Of a stretch of DNA of 64,000 bases, positions 23,701 through 35,195 are shown piece after piece. Each line of letters begins with the position of its first letter. Position 1 is the stretch's first letter. The notes beneath the pieces were generated by a model. The model ran no database searches. It saw only the letters and a program-made list of their open reading frames with translations, and was not told the origin of the DNA. The DNA lies in the NCBI GenBank assembly GCA_039545295.1, contig BCIK01000004.1, positions 373,389 through 437,388 on the forward strand, in the 5' to 3' direction. The translations under genes and the position numbers were made by a program. The DNA comes from Udeniomyces pyricola (lineage: Eukaryota > Basidiomycota > Tremellomycetes > Cystofilobasidiales > Mrakiaceae).

Positions 23701-26700
23701 TCGATCTTGACCCGACCATATTTGGCAGCAGCGGCAGCGAGCTCTCGTCCCCGGAAGAGGGTGTTCGACCCAACATATCGATATCAACCCAATCTCAGCC
23801 CGCTGAAGATGTCGCCCAGCCGGTTACTGGTCATCGGGTCTCGCCGACTCGTATGTCAAACGTAAGCTCGAAGAAGCGCAAGGCCCCGCCGAGGAGTGAA
23901 GACGAGGATGAATTTGAGGCGGTGCCCAGGTCGGGTATGCAAACCAAATTAGTCAGCAAGAGGATGAGAGCCGAGGGAAAGGAGGCAGTTCAATCAAGAT
24001 CGAAACCTGGCTCGGTTCAACCCACAACACGCGTTTACACGAGAAACGTCAAGGCACCTCGTGCCAAGGGGACCCGCTCGCCCGCCGATCTTTCTGACGA
24101 CAAAGATGACACTTATTCTCTCCCTCGTTTGACCGAGGAGCAACGAGCAGCATCCCGATTTAAAAAACCAAGCTCCAGCGTCAAGGGTGACAAACCAAAA
24201 AGTCAAGCCAAAGGCAAAGCAGCATTAACCAAGAAGCCTCGAAGCCAAAACAATGACGCATCCAAGGCAGACAAAATCAGTAAGGCCGCCCCCAAAGGAC
24301 GTGGAGTCGGTCCGAGTGGCACGAAACAACCCGATAGCCAACTGGACCAAGTCGCCCAGCCTTTATCCAAGCCAAAACCTCAACCCAAGCCAAAACTGAG
24401 GGCAGCGAACCCAAACCTCAGTGAAGGGCAACGCCTAGCACGAGTTCGGCCCTCAAAGAAGGAAGTTGATTCGATGAAATCCGACAAGCCGACATCCCCT
24501 AGCGCGAAGCTCACAATGGATCCCAAATTCAAGAAACGCCGCATGATTGAGGTGAGTAAGGGTCGATTCAGGTAGTGACATCGATCTTCTTGCACAGATA
24601 CACACCCAAATACAATACGTTCTTGACCCTCCCTGGTATCCTCGAATTTTCTTATTGCAGACACAAAGCAGCGTAGAAGAGGAAGAAGACCCCATTCGAG
24701 TATCCAAGCCCTTGATTCGTGAACCCACGCCCAGCGCCGATGCACTCGACCTGCTTCAGTCTGCTCCTCCTGAAGTCGTTCCAGCTACGTCAAACATTCA
24801 AGAATCAGAAAATCTCGAAGAAACGCCTCACATTTCAGAGGTAGATGAAGGCATGGAGGAGGATGTCATGCAAGAGGATGACGAACTGCAGCTGGCCGCA
24901 GACGTGACGATGAAAGTGCAAGAAGACCCTGTTCACAAGACTAAGGCAAGCGCACCATTTGCTGTCTATCCAGGCTATATAAAGATATTTCGAGATCCGT
25001 AAGACTGAGCAGCCCATGTGTCTTTCAAAGCCCACACAGAAGCTTCAGATCCATCGGGACCCAATTCACGAGACTCATCCTCAGCGCCTCGAGGCGGCTG
25101 CTGATAGAGCGACTTTAGCTGAGCCTGCTACTAGGCCCAAGGTAGAGGTTCCTTTCGGATTTCTTCTTTAGGTGACTTGTTACAAGCTGAAGCTTTCCTC
25201 GGTGCTTATGTGCCCGCTCTTTCTCCACAGTTGCAAGTCCGAGACGCGAATGTGCAGAGATCGATTGTACCCTCCGTAAAACTTAAGGTAGGCCCCCGAC
25301 TAACGCGATGCTTGCGCCTACGAGGTATCTTCCTGCTAAAGATTTAACGCAAAATCATTTCTGACTGCGCGTGTTTCACCTGCAGTCATCTCACGACATG
25401 CCGCCTCCTCAACCACTGTCAACCAAATCATCAAAGAAAGCGAAACAGACTGCGCCTTGGCTTGTGAGTTGCGTCCATCGCGCTTGGGTAGAGGGCATGG
25501 AAAGACTCTGATCGCTGTTATGTGTTCAAAGACGTCCGAATTCGTAGGCCCTCCGGCAAGTCGAGTGGAGCACTCTATTCAAGACGCCCCTGAGGTGAGG
25601 ACATAGTTGACTGGGAACGACAGCGGCAACATCAATCGTTTATTTCTCGTATCGACACTATTGACGTCGCGTATCTTTGACGTGATTCTTAGCCATCCGC
25701 GCCTGTTCCAGACCTTCTTCGCAGTATCTCTCCTTCTGATTCAAGAGAAGAAGAGGACATCGGGTCGTACGGATCCGAAGTTGCTAAAGCTAAAGGTCCA
25801 GTTGAGCAGTCCGAGGCGCTTCCGACGACTGAGGTGTACGAAGACGTCGTCGAACACGATCAAGATGACCTGGTCCCTATTCAGCCGTCTGATACGGCCG
25901 TTGACCGAAGGGAGTCGGACCCCCGTTCTCCCTACCTTGTCGCCTCTACCATCTCTACCTCGCCGCACTGGTCCCATCCAGCGGAACGCAAGATCACCGT
26001 CCTACCCATCGGGCCCATCTATTCCCTCGCTCCCGCCGAACGTGCTCGACCAGTGCTACAAGACCTCTTCCAGGGACCCACATTCAATCTGTTCGCCTCC
26101 GAACAACTGGAGCAACCGCCTCGATGGCGAGCGAAACCAATGACGGCTCCCTCCACCTCTGAACTCTTCCCGGGCTTCCATCCTGGCTCCACACCGCCCA
26201 ACGATTCGTCTACACCAGCCCGCAAGGTCCAAATCTTGTCGCAACCTCAGGCTATTTATGCAACTTCTTCCTTGACGAACCCATTCTCATCTGTTCAGCA
26301 GCTACAACAGCAACAACCACAACAACTATCGGCACCATCACCACGACATCTGCAGCCTCAGCCACAGCTTGGAGCTGGTCCATCGACAGAGCCTGGCGGT
26401 CGGGAGCTTAAACAGATGAAAACCAAAAAGAAGAGGACCAAGGAGGATGAGATGACTACTCCGAAGAGGGGACCGGCGGTCCTCGCCTCCACAGAAAAGA
26501 ACAAGGAGAGGGCGACGACCGAACGTGCCGAACCCTCAGTCGCCGGCTCGGAAGCAAGGTCTAGCCTTACAAACCAACATCTGCCCAGCAAGGATGTCGA
26601 TGAAAGATTGTTGGCTCAACGCAAGTCTTCATTATTGGGACTGAGAGGCCGTTCTTGCTCGATTCGTCTACCACTGACCCATCTCTTATCTTGTCATTTA

Positions 26701-27385
26701 CCCATGGACGGCTTGCAGCCCCGACCAATATTCAGACCACTGATCGCATTGTCCCCTTGACTGTTGTTCCTGAGGAAGGCGAGGATGACGAACCCAAGCC
26801 TCATCTCGCCCTCAAGCACATCATGACGAGTCTCACCGAGTATTACTATGAAAAACAGCAGAGGAACTTTGAAACGGCCAACGTGTACGTCACCTCCATT
26901 AAGTTGTGTGTTAGATTCAACATCTTCTTCCTTTTTTGACGGATACCCTTCCTGCCTCGTATACGTTTCCATCTGCATCACCAGGGAGGCGAAGCAGGTT
27001 AGCATCGGCCTTCAGACGGACGCCGCCAAGCTTATGAATGGGTTGGTCGAACGCTCAGCCGAGTTGATCAAGCAAACCAAGGAGGAACATGATACCTTGA
27101 CCTCTTATTCCAGGAAGGTACGTGGCCTGGTTGGATTCTCATCGGTTGCTTCCATCTTCTTGACCCATCATCAGCTTCTCGGACCCAGGATCAGCATGCC
27201 CAGAGTCTGGAGTGTGACCGCGTTCGATCATCCGTTCGCTCTTGCTTTGTTCAATGCAGATGATCGATAGGACAGCCACCCTCAAGCAATCCTCCCGCAC
27301 GAGCTTACAGGCGTTAGTTGATCTTCGAGCCCAGTTGCGCAAGACCAATTCGAAAGGTCGAATGCTGGAGAAGTTGGTTCCTTGA
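20772..27385 (+). CDS. Putative meiotic chromosome-axis core protein, SYCP2/Red1-like
   Basis: I place 22 exons: 20772-20903, 21096-21158, 21370-21622, 21724-21833, 21921-22009, 22093-22127, 22240-22439, 22524-22570, 22694-22856, 22938-23004, 23102-23208, 23313-23460, 23569-24551, 24661-24945, 25040-25141, 25231-25287, 25386-25463, 25532-25594, 25693-26650, 26719-26884, 26985-27117, 27260-27385. They total 4,365 nt and close in frame (1,454 aa). Residues about 1-300 are helical and repeat-like (for example YENLGLVIDIIGYSL, RTKLMIQLTKSDINR). Residues about 310-420 are strand-rich, PH-like (ALYAHFDSVAITVVLTK, SINYADIISIDF, ITRVTVVNTKNVRYDLAL). Then come about 900 residues of disordered Lys/Pro/Ser-rich sequence with basic clusters (KKRKAPP). 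The last 120 form a coiled coil with Gln/Glu/Lys heptads and end MLEKLVP. ARM-like fold, PH-like domain, disordered linker and C-terminal coil is the order known for SYCP2 and Red1. The family call rests on architecture and weak local similarity, not on a search. Intron 14 uses a GC donor (24946) or a GT at 24964. Confidence 0.55.
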
Positions 27386-28617
27386 CCCAATATGCTTGCG
27401 CTGAAACGCAGCTCCAGCTGATGGTAGATCAATCGAGTCGAAACTTCCATTGGAGATTGGTGTTGCTGTCTTGACTGACGATCGAGTCGACCGACTATCG
27501 TTGTCGAGGTCTTGTTGAAATGTCTTTTTTTTCTTTCTTCCTTTTTTTCTCTTCTTCTTCTCTGTCCTGATTTTTTTTGGTCGCCTCCTTCTTGCTTTGT
27601 TCGGTGCTCTAATCCTGACTAACATCTGCTGAACCTCTTTCCATATCCGAGCTCTTGAACTCCTCCTTTCGGAAATTGATGAGGAACCATTACGATGATC
27701 AACTTTTCTTTCTTCTTCTTCACAATGGTTCTTTTTCTTCCTCATGGCTAGTCTCGAGTTTTGCTTCAACTTTACTCTCAAATCAAGCTATCTCTAAGAT
27801 CGTATCTCACCACAAACAGTTCTTTCATGTAACGCCTCTATATCTTTCCCTCTTTCCATCGATCGTTCCGCCTGCTCTCTGAAATTAACCCTAGTAATCC
27901 ATCGACGGTAACTCTTTCTTTCAACTTCTCCGGCTTCCTACCAAACAGCACTCACTCCCGTCCTTCCTGTGATCATAAGCTGCTACGATCCCATGCATCT
28001 TTTATATATCCGCGCGTTGACATCCCAACTGCAAGCTGCATCCATCGCCTTTCGGGCTCGCGCGCTCGGTATTATTACCTACGCCGCCTGTACTTTTTTT
28101 TTCTTCCTGATTTTGTTCACTATTCAATGACACGAGAAAGAAAAGAGACAGGATGATCCGATCGGGTCATGAGCCCCCAACCTAAGGGAATCACGAGTTC
28201 CCGAGTCGCCAAGGGAAAGGNNGGGGNGGGGGGGGGGGGAAGAGAGAGATTTCACACACATCGGATGAAATAAACGAGAAAGGAAGAGGAAAAGAATAGC
28301 TTAGAGGAGGGTTTGGAAGAAAGGGAGGGATGTTGATCGGTCGGTCGAGGGAGAGAGAGAGGGAAGGGAAAAGTTATTTAGGAATTGGGAAGTGTGGGGG
28401 GGGGGGGGGAGAGAGGGAGTATAAGGTACGACGCGAAAAAGAGCAGAGGACGAAAAGACGAGAGCAAAGAAATGAAGGAAAAAAAAAGAAAAGGAGGAGG
28501 AATGGAGAGAGGCAAGAAAGGAAGGGGAAAGGGAATTAAGAGGGAACGATCATGAAGCAAGGGCGAGAGAGATATAGAGCGGGAGGGGGGGGGGGGGATC
28601 TAGACGACGACGACAGC
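27386..28617. other. Convergent intergenic region, SYCP2-like gene / SEC31
   Basis: This region holds two facing 3' flanks. The left part (27510-27780) is pyrimidine-rich and the right part (28230-28600) is purine-rich on the plus strand, so each gene's own sense strand is pyrimidine-rich after its stop. A poly-G tract with N is at 28221-28240. I see no gene. Confidence 0.55.
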
Positions 28618-31600
28618 TCATTGAGGAGGCGTCATGGCGAGTTGGATAAGGAGCTTGAGGGCCGTCTGGAGCGCGGTGTACAAGAAGCATGGAGAAAGAG
28701 TAAAAAAAAGTTGATCAGTAAGGAGAGAGGAGCAGCAGAAGAGATAGTCGTCAGGATTTTTTTTTGGTTCTTCTTGTTCACACTTGTTCAGAGAATAGAT
28801 GAACAGAATCTCTGATGAGGAAAAAGAGAGGGTGAACGAACGAGAGCAGGTAATTCGCCGTTGAACGTCGTGTTGGTGATGACATTGAGCACTGTAAAAA
28901 GAAGGGGGGAGGGAGCGAATTGGAAACGAATAACAACAAAATACGAAGGCAAAGTTAGAAACCATGATGAGATATTTGCCAAGAGACAAGTCGTGCTTCC
29001 TTGTGTTTTTGGTGACAAGGCAACCTTCCCATCCACACAAAGAACGATAAAAACACTAAAAGCACAAGATGAAGAGAGAAGAAGGAAAAAAAAAAACAAG
29101 AAAGAGAAAAGATTTCTTTTCAAACGTACAGAAAGGGAACGCCTCGGCCAACTGTCGGTTCTCCATGCTCTTGGCGATCGTCCTCAGCTGGCGGACGAGG
29201 TCGGGCGAGACCTCTTCGTTGTTGAGCTTATCGTAGAGCACGTTCAGCTTCGCCGGTACGCGCGTCAGTTCCTGAGCGATTGAAGGCTGGAACAAAGAAG
29301 GATGAAGGCGGATGAGATGAGTAAGACAGAGGACAAAAAAACGGTGAAAGGATCGACGATCCAGATCGGATCACTAAACCAATGTGCAATCAAACGCAAG
29401 CAAGAAAGGAAAAAAAAAGGAACCCCTCCTTCCTTCCTCCCTCCTTCCAAAAGCCAGAGACCACTTACGTTGGGCGTCGGAAGCGTCCTGATGTAATCAA
29501 AGAGGAACTGGATTTGCTCAAAGATTGGGAGGTCCTCCTGAGGGATATGGCTCCTATCTCCCGTCGGGTGCTTGGGCGCGACAGGCGGCGGGGCCGAAGC
29601 CGCAGGTGGCGGCGGCGGAGCGATGGAAGCGGGACCCTTGGACGATGAAGATTGCTGCTGCTGCTGCTGCTGCTGACCGCCGGGAGGGGGAGGGGCATAC
29701 GCCGACGACGAGGACGAAGATTGAGGGGGAGGAGGGGCAGCAGCTCGAGAGGAAGCGGCCATGTTAGCCGATGGCATTCGAGGCGGCCCAACGGGAGACA
29801 AAACCCTTCCGGGGGGACCGAGAGGAGACGCCGTTCGAGCAGGAGGAGGAGCCCGCATGCCACCGAGCGCCGAACCGGGAGGAGGCGCAACTCGAGCCTT
29901 GGGAGGAGGAAGGGGTCCACCTCCTGAGCTAGCCGACGAAGAGGGAGGAGGAGGTCGAGCCGATCCCGCTCGAGGGGGAGGGGGCGGAGCAAAGAAGCCA
30001 CCCTGCGCTGGAGGCGGACCTCCACTGATCTGAGGCGACATGGGAGGAGGCGTCATGCCTGGCGAGTTGGGGAACGGCGAAGTGATGGGGGCCGGCGCGG
30101 GTTTGTTACCAGCAGCCGAGGTCGGTCGAAGCGCGGCGGGCGAGTCGTTCCAACCAGGAATGTCCCGACGCTGAGCGGCCGGGATAGGGGGCGGGCCCGT
30201 GTTTAAGTTACGGGGAGGAGGAGGAGGAGGGACAGACGAAGGGGGTGGAGCTGCTCGGTTGGCGTTGTAACCGTAAGGGGTCTGTTGAGGCTGCTGGGGA
30301 GCGCCGTAGCTTGAGTAGGAATTGTTACCGTTGGTCGAAGGCGTGTACGAGGACGAGGCACCGTAGGGCCCGCTCGACGAAGGAACATTGGAAGAGGTCG
30401 AGGGAGGGCCGTACGGAGAGGAAGACGGCTTGCTTGTCTGCTCGTTGCTGATGCCGTATGGAGTATAGGGTGCCGACGTGGGGACTTGCTGGTTCGCGGT
30501 CGGCTGAGAGCCCGTCGAGGTCGGGTAAGCCGAGTACGCTTGCGTTCGAGGCGCGGCATGGTTGATCGCGTTGAGTGGCTTACTCGCGGCGGGGACTCTT
30601 GAGGAAGAAGGAGCGGCAGCGGTGGTGGCGGCAGAAGCGGCAGCCGAGACGGAAGCGTTGCTGCTGCTACTGACTCCCAAGAAGCGCTCACGGGCGAGGT
30701 CTCGTCCACCGACCACTCCATCGCACTTGAAATCCGAGGGGGTCATGCGCACGTACTGACTCGCGGCGGCGACAAGACCCTGGGTCGCGAGGAGATCGGC
30801 GTATTCAAAGTATCGCTCGTAAAGGCTCGAGAGCTTGTACGTCCTTGCACCGCTTTCGGCCACAACCTCGGATTCGGTCGGCGAAGCAAGGTCCCGGTCG
30901 GTGTAGCCCGTCGCCGATTGAAAGACGGTAACCTTTTCGATAAAGGATTGAAGCGCTTGAGCATGAGCCGTGTAGCGAGAGCCCTGACCCGCGGTTGACG
31001 AGCCAGCAATGGCGGCCTCCTCCTCTTCTCTCATCTCATCGGCCCAGATACCGACGACTTTCTCCAGCTTGCGTGCGGCGAGGTAGCAAAGCGAGGCATT
31101 CTTGCGGAGCTCTTTGGATCGGTTCGAGGGCTGCGCGTCGGATGAACCCCCCGAAGCAGCGGTCGCGACGCGGTATTGGTGCTCCAACCGCTGGCCGAGT
31201 TGTTCGGCAAGGCCGTTGAACTCCTCCTGCTTCGCAAACGTGCAAAGGACGACAAAGACCTCTTGCCATTCCGAGAGGTCAGCGTTCTGGACGACGTCGG
31301 TGAGGTCGTCCGAGACGATGGACTGGAAGAGACGGAGGTAGGGAAGGCTGGTCGTTCGCCGTTCAAAGTAGGCCTTCTGGGTTCGGCCAAGGAGCTCGGG
31401 TCCGCCTCGGACGGCAAGGAGGATCGCGTCGGCAAATCGATCGGACGAGAGGCAGAGTGAAACGGCAGACTCAAAGTCACCAAGGACGAGGGCTCGCGTG
31501 ATAAGGCGGTCGACCTCGGATTCCTCGGAGGGGTAGATCTTGAAGGTGCTAACTTTGAGCGATTCAGATGTGACGGACGATGCTCGCGAGCCAATCGTCG

Positions 31601-34600
31601 CGCCGACAGACGACTCAGCCTCGGCGTTGTGATGCGGGACGAGGACATGGCCGGGGAGGGCAGTGCGAAGGGGACCCATGGAGGAGAGGAAAGTCGCCGC
31701 CGAATCGAGCGCGGGCGTGTTCGTGCCAGGCTCATCGTCGCCAAAGAGGCCTGAGGCATCAGCGGCCTCGCTCGAAGCAGAGGTATCCTGAGTACCGAGC
31801 TCAGTCGATTGCTCGTCGGCTCCCTCAGCAGCAGGAGGAGTAGGCGAGTCATCAATCACAGACTCAGCCGGGGTAGAGATGGTCTCGGGCTCTTGAATCG
31901 TCGGCTCGGGGACGTCAGTGTTGGGGTTGTCGGCTTTGAACTTGTTGATGGCCTGGGAAACCTGCTCGGCGACTTCTTTCTGGGAGAAACCGAGGAGGCT
32001 GACGAGCTCGTTACGGGAGTTGGCAGTGAAGAGGGAGGAGAGAGCTTTCCAAGCGTCAACGTCGCTCGACTCGGCGTCCTTGGACCTAGACTCGCAGAAC
32101 GCGCCGAGGTCTTCCCTCGATCCTGCAGCAGCCTGAAGCTTTTCGGCTCGCTCGACAATAGACGATTCGGTGACAACCGTTCGGAGGTGGACCGTCGCAC
32201 TTTGGGTCTTGCCATCAGCCGCGAAAAGGTTGCTCGTCGAGGTAAGGATACCGCCAAAGCCAAACGATGCTGAGACGGGTCGTCGAAGCCAGCGTGGTGG
32301 GTTCTTGAGGGTGATGCCCGATGACGGCTCGAGGAAGTCCGGGTTGTCGAAGAGGTCCCCACCATCCGCCCGGTTCGAGGCAGGCGTAGTCGAGAGGTCG
32401 ACGCTCGTAGATTGGAGCGAGTTGATGGAAATCTTGCCGTCAAACGAGGCCGTCGCGAGGATATCGGGGTTACGAGGGTTCCACGCCGTTTGGAAGGCCC
32501 AGTTACCAGCAGAGGGGAGCTGAGAGAAGAAGAAGAAAACCGACAGTACGAGTCGGTACCACGCACAACGAAACACGGTCAATTTGGATTGCTCGCCCAA
32601 CACAGACATGGAGAGGACACATCGGTAGAGGTGATTTGAAAAAACGTACTTCTCCGAGCATTTCGGCCGTCGACGGATTCCAAAGAATCGTCCGGTTGTC
32701 TTTGCCGCACGAGAGCAGAAGGTCCGGATCCTGCTTACACCACGAGACCGAGAGAATGCCCTTGTCGTGGCCAGAGAAGATCTAGATAGTGATATAGAAA
32801 GACAAGGTGTGTCAGACACATCGCTCACAGTCGTGGTCAGGATCATCGAGGAGAATGGAGAAGATGCTTGGAAATGTTGAGAGCAAGGCCCACCTTTTCC
32901 GGTGCTAGCGAGTTTTGAAGATTCCACAGCATGATGATGGGTGCCGAGTCATCTTCGGACGCAGTGATGAGAGACATTGGCTAGGATACGAGATGTATAT
33001 TGGTGATGAGCGCAAGAAGAAACAAGCCACACGATGTGATCGAGCATGAGAGGGAAAGTTGAACATCTAGTCAGCTACCCTGTTCAGTTCGATCATCTTC
33101 CAGCCAGTGAGTCACGTGCACGGTGTGAGACCAAACTCACGTTCTCGGGGTGCCAGCATACACTGCTCATCGCAACTCGACCACCCGCACCCGCACCAAC
33201 GGCGCCCATTGGTCCACCGGTACTGGCGGCACCTCCGTACTGGAAGGTTCGAATTTCCTTTTTGCTGCGAAGATCCCAGATGATGCAGAACCCACTCGAG
33301 AGGGATGAGGCGAGGATATGCTCCTTTTGGCTGTTCCAGGCGAGAGACGTGACGTCGCCGGGCTTGGAGCAGCCCGAACCGGGAGTGTAGTGAGTCGAGG
33401 TCGCAGAGAGGGAAGACATGTCCCAAATGAAGATCTGATGTACACATTCGGGGAATGAAGGTAAAAGAGGTGAGCCGGAGAAAAGGTTGAAATAGAACAA
33501 GGGATCGTCAGATTCATGCGGCTGCTTGACAGACGTCCATCTCATGTAGACTGTCAGCTAGCGAGAAGAGAAGAACGTACCTCGCCATCGCTCGAACCGG
33601 ATGCCAGAATCTGCTTCGTCTTTCCGCCATTGAAATCGAGACCTCGGACGGGACCCTTGTGTTTGATGGCTTGGAAGATGGTGGCCTCGGCAGCGCTGAC
33701 CGTGAGGAAGAGATTGAGAGCAAGTTAGCATGGAAAAAGCTGAGCCTCGAATCTAACCCTGCGGGCTCGATGGGATCGATCAAACGCGTCGACGCGATCG
33801 GTGAGGCCCAAAACGGCCGTCTCCTTTCCACCGTAGTCTCGAATCCCTCCTCCATAATTCTTTCATACCATCATGTAGAGGTCGATAGCATATTCACGGC
33901 GATGCGAGGACGAACGACGGAAAAGGAGACCAGAGAGTATGGATGCGACTAACCTGCTACCAGCAAGCATCTTGACGGGGTCGTAGATGACGAGTTCACC
34001 AGATTCCATACCCGCCGCAAGCACACCTTGTGGACGACCGGCAAAGGGCGCACTCCATGCCAATCGACAGAATCTGGAATCGAAGAATGGGAGGAGAGGA
34101 AGGGGAAGGGGGGGGGGGGCGTGATTATGTCGAGTGATGAAGGCCGATAAAGAAGGCGGGGGGGGGGGGGGGAGGGGGAGTTCAAGTGATAGGAGGAGCA
34201 AAAGAGCAGAAGGATGAACCAAGCGTGAGTAAACTGGATGGGTAACGGCAACAAGCATTGATCTCGAGGGCCAGACAGGACAGCGTAGGGGTCTGTCAAG
34301 TAAGGACAAGAGGACGAGCTGATCAAGGCGGGCGAAGATAGAGATGGCTCGAGCTCATCTCCTCATCTAGCATTGACACCGCTATAGTCTCATCATCATC
34401 CATCGTCCCTCTTTACTCGCCAGCCCGATATCACGCTTTCTCATGGTCGAACTTACCTCGATCCAATCTTGTAGCTCACGATTGGTTCCCTCTCCTCGCC
34501 CTTGGATTCGGGTTTGAGGAAGTCATCGTCGTCGTCCTCCACCTCTGGCTGCTGCTGCTGTCCATCTCTGTCCTCTTTGTTCATCTCGTCGTCTCGTTCT

Positions 34601-34806
34601 GGTTGCAAATCCTTTGCGGCCGCCCCCTTGAGAAGCTTAGTGTCCTCCCCAGGGAAAACTTCCCAAAGCTCGAGCTTGCCCTCACTCGAAAAGGACTCGT
34701 CGAGCGCGCCAGCAGCCGTGCCTGTTGCGAGGAGCGGAAGGGTGTGCGTCGGGGAGGAATGCCAGGCGAAGCAGCCCGTCCGGGGGATGGTGGAGACTTT
34801 GGTCAT
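28618..34806 (-). CDS. SEC31: COPII outer-coat protein Sec31
   Basis: Sec31 pairs with Sec13 to form the outer cage of COPII vesicles leaving the endoplasmic reticulum. Ten exons (34806-34457, 34073-33954, 33695-33581, 33434-33141, 32980-32894, 32781-32650, 32519-29469, 29286-29130, 28891-28842, 28665-28618) total 1,468 codons in frame. Residues about 1-380 are WD40 repeats ([78 protein letters not shown]). The helical ACE1 region follows ([35 protein letters not shown]). A long Pro/Ser/Gly-rich linker with PPP runs would contact Sec23. The end ([18 protein letters not shown]) is the C-terminal helical domain. The last exon, 16 codons, is the least certain junction. A 3-kb exon holds most of the protein. 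Confidence 0.93.
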
Positions 34807-35195
34807 GGTGGGGGAGAATTGGGGAGGGAAAAAGAAAGGAGATCGGATGGGAAAAGTGGATGGAAGAGTGTTCCCTCTCTTGGTGGTGTTGGAAAGGGGA
34901 GGGAGAGGAAGAGAAAGGGTATGTGGGGAGGAGGGGACGAGATGGGAGGGGGAAACACGACGCCTCGCTCGTTCGCCCAGTCACAGAGAACGACGCGCGC
35001 GAGTTGCTGTTCATCGATTCATCCATCATCATCATCATCATCATCATCGATCATATAAATCATATAAATCATATGTATATATATATATATATACAAACAC
35101 ATGTGCTTTTCTTTTCGCTGTCTTTTTTTTTTTTGCCCTTGTCAACATTACTACGATCCCTCCGTCACTCCTTGTCACTTCAATATCCATGTCAA
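34807..35195. other. Short spacer: SEC31 promoter and BIN3 3' flank
   Basis: These 389 bp lie between two minus-strand genes. A purine-rich part (34800-34960), an ATC repeat (35020-35048) and an AT-rich run (35050-35095) are seen. There is no gene. Confidence 0.5.

Noticed and set aside
29465..31855. Several frames of 150-270 codons, on both strands, inside the Sec31 gene
   Set aside because: They are shadows of the 3-kb Sec31 exon, rich in Arg, Pro and Ser because of its codon composition.
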